A stretch of 64,000 nucleotides of DNA from Massilia sp. CF038 (GTDB lineage: Bacteria > Pseudomonadota > Gammaproteobacteria > Burkholderiales > Burkholderiaceae_D). The notes below the pieces were generated by a model. It saw only the letters and a list, made by a program, of their open reading frames with translations, had not been told where the DNA came from and searched no databases. Where the stretch lies: the NCBI RefSeq assembly GCF_900129765.1, contig NZ_FQWU01000008.1, positions 32,994 through 96,993 of the forward strand. Direction: 5' to 3'. The translations under genes were made by a program, and so were the position numbers. Position 1 is the stretch's first letter, and each line of letters begins with the position of its first letter. Of this stretch, positions 20,082 through 28,844 are shown piece by piece.

Positions 20082-21035
20082 TTACAGCCGCCGCACTAGC
20101 CCGTCGCTGCCCAGCTCGTAGCTGGCCAGGTCTTCGGCCAGAAAAAGCTGGCCTGCGTAATACTGGCGCGCTTCCGCGTCGATCTCGGCCATGCCGTTGG
20201 GGAAATCGTAGCGGGCGCTGAAGTGGGTCAGAATCAGGTTCGGCAGTTTTGCTTCGGCCGCAAACTGGGCGACCCGCTGTACCGAACTGTGGGTCGGCCC
20301 CGGCCCAACTTTTTGCAGCACCGCTTCCGTGTAGGTCGCTTCGTGCACCAGAATCTGGGCATCGCGGCAGGCGTCAGCCAGCAGGGCAGGGGTGTCGTTG
20401 TCGCCGCCCACCACCAGCACGGCGCGTTCCTGCTGCACGGCGCAGACGTCATCTGCCCGCACCAGGCTGCCATCGTCCAGCACCAGATCTTGCCCCGCCT
20501 GCAGCTTGCCCCAGTCCGGGCCCGGCGCCACGCCACGTGCGCGCAAGGCGTCGGTGTCAAGTTTGCGCTTGCTGCGTTCGACGTCAAAGCGATAAGCCAC
20601 GCTGGGCGCGCGGTGCGACAGCGGATGGCGCGTGATGCGCAGTCCCGTTTGCTCGTGCACCAGCTCGCTGGCGTCCACATCAATGTAGACCAGTGGAAAC
20701 GTCAGGAACAGTTCGGTATGCAGCAGGGTGGCGTCCAGCCACGCCTTGAGGGCGAGCGGCGCAATCAGAATCAGAGGGCGGGTGCGGCCCGTCATCGAAG
20801 CGCTGGCCAGCAAGCCGGGCAGGCCGTAGCTGTGGTCGCCATGAATATGGGTGATGCAAATGCCGGCCAGTTCGTGCACGCTCAGAGGCACATGTTGCAG
20901 CCGGTGCTGGGTGGCTTCGCCGCAATCGACCAGCCACCAGTCACGGTTCAGGCCAGTCTGGACCGCCAGCGCAGTCACGTTGCGGTTCTTGGTGGGCACG
21001 CCCGACGAGGTGCCAAGGAAGGTCAGTTTGAACAT
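20082..21035 (-). CDS. rnz: Ribonuclease Z
   Basis: tRNA 3'-processing endonuclease of the metallo-beta-lactamase superfamily, 317 residues. Features: MFKLTFLGTSSGVPTKNRN at the start, the zinc motif THIHGDHSYGLPGLL, VGGDNDTPAL, LVHEATYTE and LTHFSARYD near the C terminus, all typical of the short (ElaC-type) RNase Z. It releases the trailer from tRNA precursors lacking encoded CCA, or trims RNAs. It is convergent with the DUF2058 gene with five bases between stop codons. Confidence 0.94.
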   Translation of the reverse strand: MFKLTFLGTSSGVPTKNRNVTALAVQTGLNRDWWLVDCGEATQHRLQHVPLSVHELAGICITHIHGDHSYGLPGLLASASMTGRTRPLILIAPLALKAWLDATLLHTELFLTFPLVYIDVDASELVHEQTGLRITRHPLSHRAPSVAYRFDVERSKRKLDTDALRARGVAPGPDWGKLQAGQDLVLDDGSLVRADDVCAVQQERAVLVVGGDNDTPALLADACRDAQILVHEATYTEAVLQKVGPGPTHSSVQRVAQFAAEAKLPNLILTHFSARYDFPNGMAEIDAEARQYYAGQLFLAEDLASYELGSDGLVRRL

Positions 21036-21130
21036 GCCGTCATTATCGTCTGAAATGGAATGTTAAATCTTGCTCCGTTAGAACGATAAGCGGGTTACAT
21101 TATGTGTTCGGCATGTTCAATGGGGTTTGC

Positions 21131-21778
21131 ATGCGTTACATGGATTTCAGTTCCTGGAGTGGCGCCATGACCACCCTGATCGGCCTGGCAGTATTTACGC
21201 TGCTTGGTGTTGGCGTCCGAGTGCTGATGATGCAGACCATTCAGCAACGGCGCGAGCGCATGAACCGCCAGATCAACGAGCGTCTGCGTACCCTGATTGC
21301 CGCTTACCGTACCCTGGGCGGCTCCTTCACTGGCGAACTGACGGTGGACCCAAGCCATCTGCGCGATCTGCGCGCCAGCGCACCGGGCGACGAGGCACCG
21401 GGCTCGGAACGTGCCCGCCGCATCCGCGATGCGGTCGAAGCGGCGCTGGCCGACATTCTTTTGCTCGGCACCGAATCGCAGTGCCGCCTGGCTGGCCAGG
21501 CCGCCAGTGACATGGCCGCCGGGCGCCCCATCCATACCGCCGATCTCGTCATTTCCCTGCGCAATTTTATTCGCGAAGCACTCGATCTGGAGCCGATCGC
21601 GCCAGACGTGCCAATCCCCTTGCAAGGTCCGACCCGGTCACAAGCGGGCGGCGCCCGCGGCAAAGGAGAGGCCGCTGGCAAAGGCGGCGCGCGTGCCGGC
21701 GGTGGCAGCGGTGGCAGCGGCACGGGGATGGGCATGACTGGCGCGCCCAAGGACGGCGAAGGCGAACACCCGCACTGA
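21131..21778 (+). CDS. Hypothetical single-pass membrane protein with Gly-rich tail
   Basis: About 215 residues, not assigned to a named family. One transmembrane helix near the N terminus (TLIGLAVFTLLGVGVRVLMM) is followed by a charged helix (QQRRERMNRQINERLRTLI), a helical cytoplasmic region with DILLLGTESQCRLAGQAA and DLVISLRNFIREALDLEPI, and a Gly/Ala/Lys-rich disordered tail from about residue 175. The pattern after the helix resembles hypothetical membrane proteins found in other Oxalobacteraceae. The start is ambiguous (ATGs at 21104, 21113 and 21131); 21131 has GGGG just ahead. Confidence 0.7.
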   Translation: MRYMDFSSWSGAMTTLIGLAVFTLLGVGVRVLMMQTIQQRRERMNRQINERLRTLIAAYRTLGGSFTGELTVDPSHLRDLRASAPGDEAPGSERARRIRDAVEAALADILLLGTESQCRLAGQAASDMAAGRPIHTADLVISLRNFIREALDLEPIAPDVPIPLQGPTRSQAGGARGKGEAAGKGGARAGGGSGGSGTGMGMTGAPKDGEGEHPH

Positions 21779-21828
21779 TTCAAAGCACAAGCAGTTCCAG
21801 GCAGGACCATTTACCCAAAGGAGCCTTT

Positions 21829-22632
21829 ATGCAAATGCCTCATCAGCGTGTTTGTCAGTGCATCATGCTCGTGCTATCCGGATTTTGGTCGATGACCGCC
21901 TGCGCCGCCGACGACGAGATCGCCACCGACCGGCCCGACTTTGTGGAGTCGAGCAATGTGGTCGGCAAGGGCCGCTTCCAGATCGAAACCAGCATTGCCG
22001 GTGAACGCAGCAACAACGATGGCGTGCGTGCCCGCCTGCTGTCGACCCCTACGCTGTTGCGCATTGGCGTGAGTGACACGCTCGAACTGCGCGTGGAAAC
22101 GGATGGGCGCCTGCAGTCGCGCGTGAGCGTGGACGGCGGCCCCACCTTCAAGACCAATGGCTACGCCGACACTGCAGTCGGCATCAAGTGGCATGCGCGC
22201 GACGCGGTCGGCAGCGCGCCATCGATTGGGGTACTGGCCCACCTCGACCTTGACTCCGGCTCGTCGCCGTTCCGCGCCAATGGCCAAGGCGGCTCGCTGC
22301 GGGTGGTGGGCGAATGGGATTTGCCGGACGGCTTTTCGCTTGGGGTGATGCCAGGACTGTCGTGGCAGCGGGACGACAATGGCGCACGCTATACGGCCGG
22401 CATCTTCGGCGTTGTGCTGGGCAAGGAAATCAGTGCAGAACTGCGCGGCTTTGTCGAATTATCGGCGCCGCACATTGCCAAAAGTGGCCGTGGTGGCAGC
22501 GAGGCCACCATCGATGTGGGGCTGGCCTGGCTGCTGGCACCGACTGTGCAGCTCGATACCGCCTTTTCGGGTGGCTTGAACCGGCAGACCGCCGACCAGG
22601 CACTCACAGTCGGCCTGTCCGTCAAATTCTGA
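21829..22632 (+). CDS. Outer-membrane transporter-like beta-barrel (MetA/phenol pathway family)
   Basis: Protein of 267 residues with a signal peptide ending TACAADD and AAAGGAG ahead of the ATG. The sequence begins [22 protein letters not shown] and is rich in alternating beta-strands to the C terminus (LSVKF, an outer-membrane-type end). This matches the 'putative MetA-pathway of phenol degradation' barrel family, whose members are thought to pass small hydrophobic molecules. It lies 10 bases before a chemoreceptor gene and is probably co-transcribed with it, which suggests that uptake and sensing could concern the same compound. Confidence 0.75.
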   Translation: MQMPHQRVCQCIMLVLSGFWSMTACAADDEIATDRPDFVESSNVVGKGRFQIETSIAGERSNNDGVRARLLSTPTLLRIGVSDTLELRVETDGRLQSRVSVDGGPTFKTNGYADTAVGIKWHARDAVGSAPSIGVLAHLDLDSGSSPFRANGQGGSLRVVGEWDLPDGFSLGVMPGLSWQRDDNGARYTAGIFGVVLGKEISAELRGFVELSAPHIAKSGRGGSEATIDVGLAWLLAPTVQLDTAFSGGLNRQTADQALTVGLSVKF

Positions 22633-22642
22633 AGCGGAGACC

Positions 22643-24193
22643 ATGATGACCTTTACAATCAAGCGGCGCCTGTTCCTGTCGAATCTGCTGGCAGTGGTGT
22701 TTGTCATGCTCGTTGGCCTGATCGGCTGGCGCGCGGTCGGCACCCTGGACGCGTCGATGGACGCCATCAGTATTAATGAAGCGGCCATGAAGGACCAGTT
22801 GCAGGCCGACCAGGCCCATGACGCGCTGCGCGCTGATATCCTGGCCGCCTTGCTGGCCAGCGGACAGGGCGATGCCGCCGCGCTGGAACAGGTGAAAAAA
22901 GATGTCGATGAACATATTGCACTGTTCCGTGCACGCATCAAGAGCATGGACAGCGCCGGCACTGACGCCGAGGTGCGCCAGGCCATCGACCAAGTGCGGC
23001 CGGACATGGACCGCTATCTGGCCCAAAGTGCCGAGATGGCGCGGCTGGCGCTGGCCGACAAGGAGGCGGCCCAGGCGCGCTTCCCGGCCTTCATGGCCAG
23101 CTTCCGCGTACTGGAAAAGAGCATGGGCAATTTGAGCGAACTGATGGAAAAGGATTCCGACAGCGTCAAGGAGGTGGGCGATGCCGCCGTCGTCAGTTCA
23201 ACCAGGCAAATAGTCGGCTTCGCGTTGCTGGCGCTGGTGTGCATGGTGGTGTCCGGCGCCTGGATTGCGCGCTCGATCACGGTGCCGCTCGATGCCGTGG
23301 TTGGCTTTGCCGCGCGCGTGGCCGAGGGCGACCTGTCAGGCCGCATGGACACCGTCGACGGCGACCGCACCGAAACCGGCCTGCTCAAGCAAGCCCTGGT
23401 CAACATGAATGGCAATTTGCACCGCATCGTCAGTGAAGTGCGGCGCGGGACCGAAACCATCACGCTGGGCTCGCAGGAAATTGCCGCCGGCAATCTGGAC
23501 CTGTCATCGCGCACCGAAGAGCAGGCCAGTTCGCTCGAAGAGACTGCCGCGTCCATGGAAGAACTAACCTCGACCGTTCGTCAGAACAAGGAAAACGCTG
23601 GCCAGGCCACGGAACTGGCGGCGTCGGCCTCGGCATTGGCGCAGCGTGGCGGCCAACTGGTCGGACAAGTGGTGCAGACCATGGGCCAGATCAATCAGTC
23701 CTCGGGGCAGATTGTCGACATTATCGATGTGATCGAGGGCATCGCCTTCCAGACCAATATTCTGGCCTTGAACGCGGCAGTGGAGGCGGCACGCGCTGGC
23801 GAGCAGGGGCGCGGCTTTGCGGTGGTGGCAGCCGAAGTGCGGGCACTGGCGCAGCGGTCAGACACGGCAGCCAAGGAGATCAAGGTGCTGATCGACGCCT
23901 CGGCCGGCCAGGTGGAGGCCGGTAGCCGGCTGGTTGACCAGGCAGGCGCGGGCATGGACGACATTGTGGCCGGCATCGCGAAAGTCAGCAGCATTGTGGC
24001 CGAGATTGGGGCCGCAACGCGGGAGCAGGCCACGGGCATCGATCAAATCAATGAGGCCATCGTCAATATCGACAGCGCAACCCAGCAGAACGCAGCGTTG
24101 GTGGAGGAGGCGGCCGCCACGGCAGCGTCGCTGGCCCAGCAGACTGAGGCGTTGACGAAAGTAGTGAGCGTGTTCCGGCTGGCTGCGGCCTGA
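22643..24193 (+). CDS. Methyl-accepting chemotaxis protein (four-helix-bundle sensor)
   Basis: Chemoreceptor of 516 residues: N-terminal membrane helix ([18 protein letters not shown]), a periplasmic helical sensor region of ~150 residues without a Cache fold, a second helix ([20 protein letters not shown]), a HAMP domain, then the signalling domain with the highly conserved hairpin tip ([35 protein letters not shown], seen here as separate short motifs). Methylation-type helices flank it. It signals to CheA/CheW. It follows the transporter-like gene by ten bases. The start may also be the second ATG at 22646; GGAG lies ahead of both. Confidence 0.94.
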   Translation: MMTFTIKRRLFLSNLLAVVFVMLVGLIGWRAVGTLDASMDAISINEAAMKDQLQADQAHDALRADILAALLASGQGDAAALEQVKKDVDEHIALFRARIKSMDSAGTDAEVRQAIDQVRPDMDRYLAQSAEMARLALADKEAAQARFPAFMASFRVLEKSMGNLSELMEKDSDSVKEVGDAAVVSSTRQIVGFALLALVCMVVSGAWIARSITVPLDAVVGFAARVAEGDLSGRMDTVDGDRTETGLLKQALVNMNGNLHRIVSEVRRGTETITLGSQEIAAGNLDLSSRTEEQASSLEETAASMEELTSTVRQNKENAGQATELAASASALAQRGGQLVGQVVQTMGQINQSSGQIVDIIDVIEGIAFQTNILALNAAVEAARAGEQGRGFAVVAAEVRALAQRSDTAAKEIKVLIDASAGQVEAGSRLVDQAGAGMDDIVAGIAKVSSIVAEIGAATREQATGIDQINEAIVNIDSATQQNAALVEEAAATAASLAQQTEALTKVVSVFRLAAA

Positions 24194-24291
24194 ACGGATT
24201 TTCTTGCTCATCCGTGTTTTACCGTACGGATAGATTGAACCTGCTCTGGCATCCTGAATGCATTACTTCAACACATTCAAGGAGCGCGATC

Positions 24292-24369
24292 ATGGGTAAA
24301 TATTTTTTAGGTTGGCTGCTGGGCGTGCCGGCGGTGGTTTTGGTGATTCTGTACCTGATCTTCAATTGA
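24292..24369 (+). CDS. Small membrane protein, 25 residues
   Basis: Short gene encoding MGKYFLGWLLGVPAVVLVIL followed by YLIFN. Almost the whole peptide is one hydrophobic helix. AAGGAG lies eight bases before the ATG, a near-perfect ribosome site, and the codon choice matches its neighbours. It sits alone in the gap between the MCP gene and the convergent ZIP transporter. Similar one-helix proteins occur in other beta- and gammaproteobacteria; no function is assigned. It is easily missed by gene callers because of its size. Confidence 0.7.
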   Translation: MGKYFLGWLLGVPAVVLVILYLIFN

Positions 24370-24381
24370 CCGGATGGCCGC

Positions 24382-25128
24382 TCAGGCGGCCATATGCGCC
24401 AGTACAAAGGCGGCCAGAAATCCGGCAACGGTGATCAGGCCGCTGAAATCATGGGCCACTTCGTATGCTTCCGGCACCATGGTGTCCGCCAGCATGGCCA
24501 GAATGGCGCCCGCTGCGGTCGCCGTGGTCGCGCCGATGACGTCGTCGGAAAAGTGGCGAAACACCGTGTAGCCGGCCAGCGACGCCAGGCTGCATGCGAG
24601 CGCGATGGTGGTCCACATGCCGAACACATACAGCGGGCTGCGGCCCGCTTTTTTCATGCCTGCCGCGCTGGACAGGCCTTCGGGCAGATTCGACAGGAAG
24701 ATGGCGGCCACCGCAATCACGCTGACCTTGCCGCCGCCAATGAGGCTCAAGCCGATCACGATGGACTCGGGTATGCCGTCCAGCAGTGAGCCGAGCGCGA
24801 TGGCCGCACCGCTACCGCTGCTGTCCGACTGTTGCGTGCCCGAACGCTTGCGATGCCGTGCGCCATGGCGTGCCAGGGCCCAGTTGGCGGCAGTGAACAC
24901 CAGCGCGCCGCCCAGAAAGCCAAGTGCAGTGGCGTCGAAACCGCCGCGCCGGAATGCTTCTTCCATCAGTCCCAGCGACAGGGCGGAGATGAGTACGCCG
25001 CTGCCAAAGGCCATGATCGCCGCCACCGCGCGTTGCGGCAAGGCCAGAAAATAACCACCCAGGGCACCGAGCACCAGTGCCGAACCGGCCATCAAACCCC
25101 ACAGTGCCGCCTGCAGCCAGATTGGCAT
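24382..25128 (-). CDS. ZIP-family metal transporter
   Basis: Inner-membrane protein of 248 residues and about eight hydrophobic segments. Metal-site motifs of the ZIP family are clear: ALGSLLDGIPESIVIG in one helix and FLSNLPEGLSSAAGM in the next, with a charged loop (HGARHRKRSG) before them. ZIP proteins carry Zn2+ or other divalent metals into the cytoplasm. The start at 25128 is set by AGGGGCAGG ahead of it. It is convergent with the 25-residue gene at 24292. Confidence 0.88.
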   Translation of the reverse strand: MPIWLQAALWGLMAGSALVLGALGGYFLALPQRAVAAIMAFGSGVLISALSLGLMEEAFRRGGFDATALGFLGGALVFTAANWALARHGARHRKRSGTQQSDSSGSGAAIALGSLLDGIPESIVIGLSLIGGGKVSVIAVAAIFLSNLPEGLSSAAGMKKAGRSPLYVFGMWTTIALACSLASLAGYTVFRHFSDDVIGATTATAAGAILAMLADTMVPEAYEVAHDFSGLITVAGFLAAFVLAHMAA

Positions 25129-25280
25129 ACCTGCCCCTAGTCGATCGCAATATTTCATCCTAACATCGGCGCGTTTCGAGGTGCGCCGCCCAAGCGCGGG
25201 CGCGAGCACGATTGAGACAGCACAAGCTCGATCCAACATCGCTGCTCACACTAGTCCAATCAAACACGCTGGAGATACGC

Positions 25281-25700
25281 ATGCCCACGCTTTCAGCATC
25301 GACCACTGCCCAATTGCGGCAGCGTCTTATTGCGGCGCGCGCCGAAGTCCTGCCCCACATACAGGGGCGTACTGAATCACCAGAGGAGGCGCCGGTGTCG
25401 CTGCGCGCCCATTTGGGCCAGCCCGACGACATGGCCCAGGCAAGCAATGTCGGCGACAACGAAATGGCGCAACTCGGGCAAGAACAAGCACTGCTGCGCG
25501 ACATCGACAGCGCCCTGGCGCGGCTGGACGAAGGCGTGGCGAACGTCTGCATTGTGTGCGGCAACAGCATTCCTGACGAGCGGCTGCTGGCGCTGCCAAC
25601 GGCACAAACCTGCATGCCGTGTCAGCAGCGCACCGAGGCGCAAGGGCAGGGGCCGCAGGGGCCGCCATGTAGCCAACTCGGCTTCGTCAGCCTGCGCTAA
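25281..25700 (+). CDS. DksA/TraR C4-type zinc-finger family protein
   Basis: Protein of 139 residues. The N-terminal part is helical (LRQRLIAARAEVLPHI); the C-terminal half has the four-cysteine zinc finger CIVCGN ... CMPCQ of the DksA/TraR family. DksA-type proteins bind RNA polymerase in the secondary channel and alter transcription at stress. The sequence is shorter than DksA (~150 residues) and lacks its typical DxxD coiled-coil tip; it has QASNVGDNEMAQ before the fingers. It is likely a DksA-like regulator or an unrelated user of the finger. GGAG precedes the start. Its stop overlaps the convergent neighbour. Confidence 0.85.
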   Translation: MPTLSASTTAQLRQRLIAARAEVLPHIQGRTESPEEAPVSLRAHLGQPDDMAQASNVGDNEMAQLGQEQALLRDIDSALARLDEGVANVCIVCGNSIPDERLLALPTAQTCMPCQQRTEAQGQGPQGPPCSQLGFVSLR

Positions 25701-26014
25701 GGTCTGCCGGTACGGTCTTGCGCATCGTCTGCGCGTGTGGCCCGGTCGCGCGTGGTGGCAGGGGTTTCCTTGCCATCGCCACCAGGTGCCTGGCCCAGCC
25801 CCGGTCCACCTACCGGGTCGATGACCGGGCCCGAGCCGATCGCCGTGTTGACGACGGGCGGCTGATGCGGGTCTTGCGCCTGCTTGCCTGGGCCGATGAT
25901 TTTGTCAGCGTCGCCGTGTGCCAGCGGATCAGGTGAATGGGTGGGTATCGGCGGCTGGATGTGGCGGCGCGCAGGGTCTTGCGTATCGAGCTTGTCGTCG
26001 CTGTCGCGGTTCAT
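25697..26014 (-). CDS. Small Pro/Asp-rich disordered hypothetical protein
   Basis: 105 residues with very low complexity: rich in Pro, Asp, Gly and Ala, with hydrophilic stretches (HIQPPIPTHSPDPLAHGDAD). No signal peptide, transmembrane segment or known domain was seen; it looks intrinsically disordered. AGGAGGGAGC sits right ahead of the ATG, one of the best ribosome sites in the window, so it is probably real. It lies 11 bases downstream of the host-attachment gene and is probably in the same transcript. Confidence 0.65.
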   Translation of the reverse strand: MNRDSDDKLDTQDPARRHIQPPIPTHSPDPLAHGDADKIIGPGKQAQDPHQPPVVNTAIGSGPVIDPVGGPGLGQAPGGDGKETPATTRDRATRADDAQDRTGRP

Positions 26015-26025
26015 GCTCCCTCCTG

Positions 26026-26511
26026 TTAGTGCAATTGTTCCCGCAACTGCTGCGGATTCAAATGGGTATAGTCCTTGTTCACTTCATTCGTGATCAGGGA
26101 CTTGACGTGCGGATCGAGAAACGCACGCAGCGCGCCCAAAAATTGCGGCGAAGCAGAGATGACCAGCTCCTTGAAGCGGCCTTCCTGATGCGCTTGCAGC
26201 AGAAAATGGGAAATGTCTTTGGCGAACTGCTCGGCCTCCTGTTCAGCCGGGGTGTGTGCCGGCTGATAGGTTTTGTTGGGTGCCCCCACGCCGGCGTTGT
26301 GCGCGGCGCCCACCCCCTGAGTGCCGCCGATGTTGTGGCCGCTTTTGCCAGCTGCCGTAGGACCGAATTTGTCGGATTCCGTTTCCGTGACGCGCAGGCG
26401 GACCGCGGAATTGACCATGTCCTCGACTTCCTGCAAAGGCTGGGCCGGGTCGGATTCGGCGAAGATGCGGGCGCGGCTCGCGTTGGCGGTGATAATCCAT
26501 GTGGCTCGCAT
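26026..26511 (-). CDS. Host-attachment family protein
   Basis: Cytoplasmic-type protein of 161 residues. It opens MRATWIITANASRARIFAES, the hallmark beginning of the 'required for attachment to host cells' family (PF10116), and has PEQ-type central sequence (TPAEQEAEQFAKDISHFL) and LVISASPQFLGALRAFLDP. This fold is shared with the eRF1-like/baeRF families, which suggests a ribosome- or RNA-linked activity rather than adhesion. The ATG is preceded by GAGGGGG. It is the first gene of a probable pair with the disordered gene at 25697. Confidence 0.85.
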   Translation of the reverse strand: MRATWIITANASRARIFAESDPAQPLQEVEDMVNSAVRLRVTETESDKFGPTAAGKSGHNIGGTQGVGAAHNAGVGAPNKTYQPAHTPAEQEAEQFAKDISHFLLQAHQEGRFKELVISASPQFLGALRAFLDPHVKSLITNEVNKDYTHLNPQQLREQLH

Positions 26512-26643
26512 GCTACCCCCTCACTGAGTGATTGGCGATGCACCAGTATAGGCGCGGCCAAAAATGGCTGGCGCACTGGCGTCACTGGCGCGCCATTGTT
26601 GGTATGATCAATGCACTTGCCCCTCACCACGATCGGAAACGCA

Positions 26644-27606
26644 ATGCTCATCGTCACTCATGGAGGCAAATTCCACGCCGATGATGCCTGGGCCGTGGCT
26701 GTACTCAAGGTGCTGTTTCCTGCCGCGCAGATCGTGCGCACGCGCGACATCGCCACCATCGAGGGGGCTGATTTTGCCGTGGACGTGGGCGGCATCTGGG
26801 ATCCGGCCACGGGCCGCTTCGACCATCACCAGAAAGGCTTCAGCGGCGCCCGCGCGACTGGCGTGCCGTATGCCAGCGCGGGTCTGGTGTGGCGCGAATA
26901 CGGTGGCGCATGCGTCAGTGCACTGTGCGCCACGCACATTGGGCACCAACTGTCCGACGAAAAGGCACGCGAGATTGCCTACGGCATCGACACCGATATC
27001 GTGCAATACCTCGACCTGTCGGATGTGGGCGCGGCCAAGAATGCGCCTGGCGGCTACGGCTTGTCGGCCGTCATTTCCGGCTTCAATCCGAACTGGCTCG
27101 ACGAAGAAAGGCTGGGCTACGGCGCCGACGCCGATGCCTACCGGCTTGGGCAGTTCGGCAGCGCGATGGCGCTGCTGACCGATATCATCATCAATGCCGT
27201 CAAGTACCGCGTTGGCGCGATGCTGGCGGTGGAGCAGGTGCGCCAGTCCCAGCCGCTGGAAAAAGGCCAGCTGCTGTTCCTGAAAAACGGCGCCTTGCCC
27301 TGGACCCAGGTGGTACGCAAGGAAATGCCGAAGGTGCTGTTTGTGATCAGCCACAGCCTGGCGGAAAACCGCTACATGCTGCACACGGTGCCGGTCAGTC
27401 AGGACAGCTTCAAGGCCAGGGCCGACTTGCCCGAAACGTGGGCCGGTTTGCGCGATGCCGATCTGGCTGCGGTGACCGGTGTGCCCGATGCGATTTTTTG
27501 CCACAACGGCCGCTTTATCGCGGCCGCCAAGTCCTACCAGGGCGCGCATGCCATGGCGCTGCAAGCGCTGGACGCCGTTGCAGCAGGCTTGCCCGGCAAA
27601 TCCTGA
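26644..27606 (+). CDS. MYG1 family protein (UPF0160)
   Basis: Metal-dependent hydrolase-like protein of 320 residues. The DHH-like metal motifs HGGKFHADDAW, DVGGIWDP and FDHHQKGF are at the N terminus, followed by DTDIVQYLD and a C-terminal domain with VLFVISHSLAENRYML. The eukaryotic homologue MYG1 is reported as a 3'-5' exonuclease; bacterial roles are unknown. The start at 26644 is favoured over one 33 bases upstream because the family begins exactly with MLIVTHGG. It is convergent with the phospholipase gene. Confidence 0.9.
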   Translation: MLIVTHGGKFHADDAWAVAVLKVLFPAAQIVRTRDIATIEGADFAVDVGGIWDPATGRFDHHQKGFSGARATGVPYASAGLVWREYGGACVSALCATHIGHQLSDEKAREIAYGIDTDIVQYLDLSDVGAAKNAPGGYGLSAVISGFNPNWLDEERLGYGADADAYRLGQFGSAMALLTDIIINAVKYRVGAMLAVEQVRQSQPLEKGQLLFLKNGALPWTQVVRKEMPKVLFVISHSLAENRYMLHTVPVSQDSFKARADLPETWAGLRDADLAAVTGVPDAIFCHNGRFIAAAKSYQGAHAMALQALDAVAAGLPGKS

Positions 27607-27620
27607 GCCTGCAATGGGGT

Positions 27621-28667
27621 TTAGAAATCGGCGTTGAAGCCGGCGCCGATCGATTTCTGCGAATAGTTGTAATCGATCAGGCTTTGGCCGTATCCAGCTG
27701 ACAGCTGCACGTAACCCTTCAGGTTGGTGGTGATGGGATACGCCCAGCCTGCCTGCAGGAAGCCGTGATTGGTGCTGAAATTGCGCCGTCCCATCAGCGA
27801 GTATTCATAGCCGTTGTCGCGGTACACGGCGCTGATATCGCCATGGCCCATGAAGTCGGTGATGTCCGGATTGTCATTGTCGGACTTGGCATTGTCGAGA
27901 CGGCGCCACACGCGCGTGCTCAAGGCAAAGTTGCCACGGTCAACGCCCAGCTCGGCATACAGGCGGTTCCAGCTGCGCGACAGCGTCCCGGTCTGGCCGT
28001 TGGACTGGTGCACCAGTCCCAGGTTCAAATAGCGGACATTGACGCCAGCGAGCTCCTTGTTGATCGGCATGACGGCCATGACTTCAGGCTGGTAATTGGT
28101 TTCGCGGAACGGGCTGGACGCCGCGCGGTTGTACGCCTGCCAAAAACTTTGCTGGGTGTAGCCCAGCCAGATATCGAAGGGCAAGCCCGCCACTTGCTCG
28201 GCCGCCTTTACCTTGAAGCTGAGCTGGTAAGTCAGCTCCACCCGTTTGGGCGCCAGGCCGGCCGGCGTCTGCGAGCGGTAGGGCTCGGTATTTGACTGGT
28301 TGCTGTAGTTGGCCAGCAGCAGATAGTTTTCGTGGTGAGGACGGAAGGAGAACACGCCGCGGCGCGCGCTCGGTACCAATTCCCATGATTGCTCGGTGCG
28401 CGAAATCGGCGTTTCAGGTGGCGCTTTGGTGGCCGATGCCACGGGCGGAATCGGCGCTGGCGCGGCTGCATTCGCATCCGGGATCGGGGCGCCGGCCACG
28501 GTGGCGGCAGTGGCTGCCTTGGTCAATTCATCGAAGCAGCCCAGGCGCGCACTGGCGTCGCCTAAGGCGGAACAGCGCAGCAACTGATTTTCCAGTTCGC
28601 CCGCTTGGGCAAAGGCAGTGGCAAGGGTGAGGGCGGTAAACAGGATTCGTGGGGCGGCAGCGTGCAT
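27621..28667 (-). CDS. pldA: Outer-membrane phospholipase A
   Basis: Outer-membrane beta-barrel phospholipase (OMPLA), 348 residues. Signal peptide ends AFAQAG. An N-terminal extension with Cys residues (LLRCSALGDASARLGCFDEL) resembles the segment seen in other proteobacterial PldA proteins. The catalytic region has the family motif with His220 and Ser222 in HQSNGQTGTLSRSWNRLY. The final barrel strand ends GAGFNADF. OMPLA hydrolyses phospholipids in the outer leaflet when the outer membrane is disturbed. A Ca2+-dependent dimer is the known active form. Confidence 0.9.
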   Translation of the reverse strand: MHAAAPRILFTALTLATAFAQAGELENQLLRCSALGDASARLGCFDELTKAATAATVAGAPIPDANAAAPAPIPPVASATKAPPETPISRTEQSWELVPSARRGVFSFRPHHENYLLLANYSNQSNTEPYRSQTPAGLAPKRVELTYQLSFKVKAAEQVAGLPFDIWLGYTQQSFWQAYNRAASSPFRETNYQPEVMAVMPINKELAGVNVRYLNLGLVHQSNGQTGTLSRSWNRLYAELGVDRGNFALSTRVWRRLDNAKSDNDNPDITDFMGHGDISAVYRDNGYEYSLMGRRNFSTNHGFLQAGWAYPITTNLKGYVQLSAGYGQSLIDYNYSQKSIGAGFNADF

Positions 28668-28815
28668 TCTTGTTGTTTTCTTTTAAAAGGGGAAAGCAGG
28701 GACACGCACTGGCGGCAGTCTGCGCGAGCAGGCCGGGTCGAACGCGAAAGGGTGGAATTGTCGCTCAAATGCAATTTTTACGGCGCGCTGTAGCCGCCGT
28801 GCACATCGTTCGCGT

Positions 28816-28837
28816 GGGCCGCCCGGGCGGACGGCCC
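28816..28837 (-). terminator. GC-rich hairpin downstream of the MCP gene
   Basis: Stem GGGCCG / CGGCCC around a self-complementary loop centre (CCCGGG), placed eight bases after the MCP stop codon. It is followed by no run of U on the transcript, so it would be a weak or Rho-assisted end rather than a classical terminator. The remaining ~150 bases up to the pldA start show nothing else. Confidence 0.4.
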
Positions 28838-28844
28838 GGGAGGT

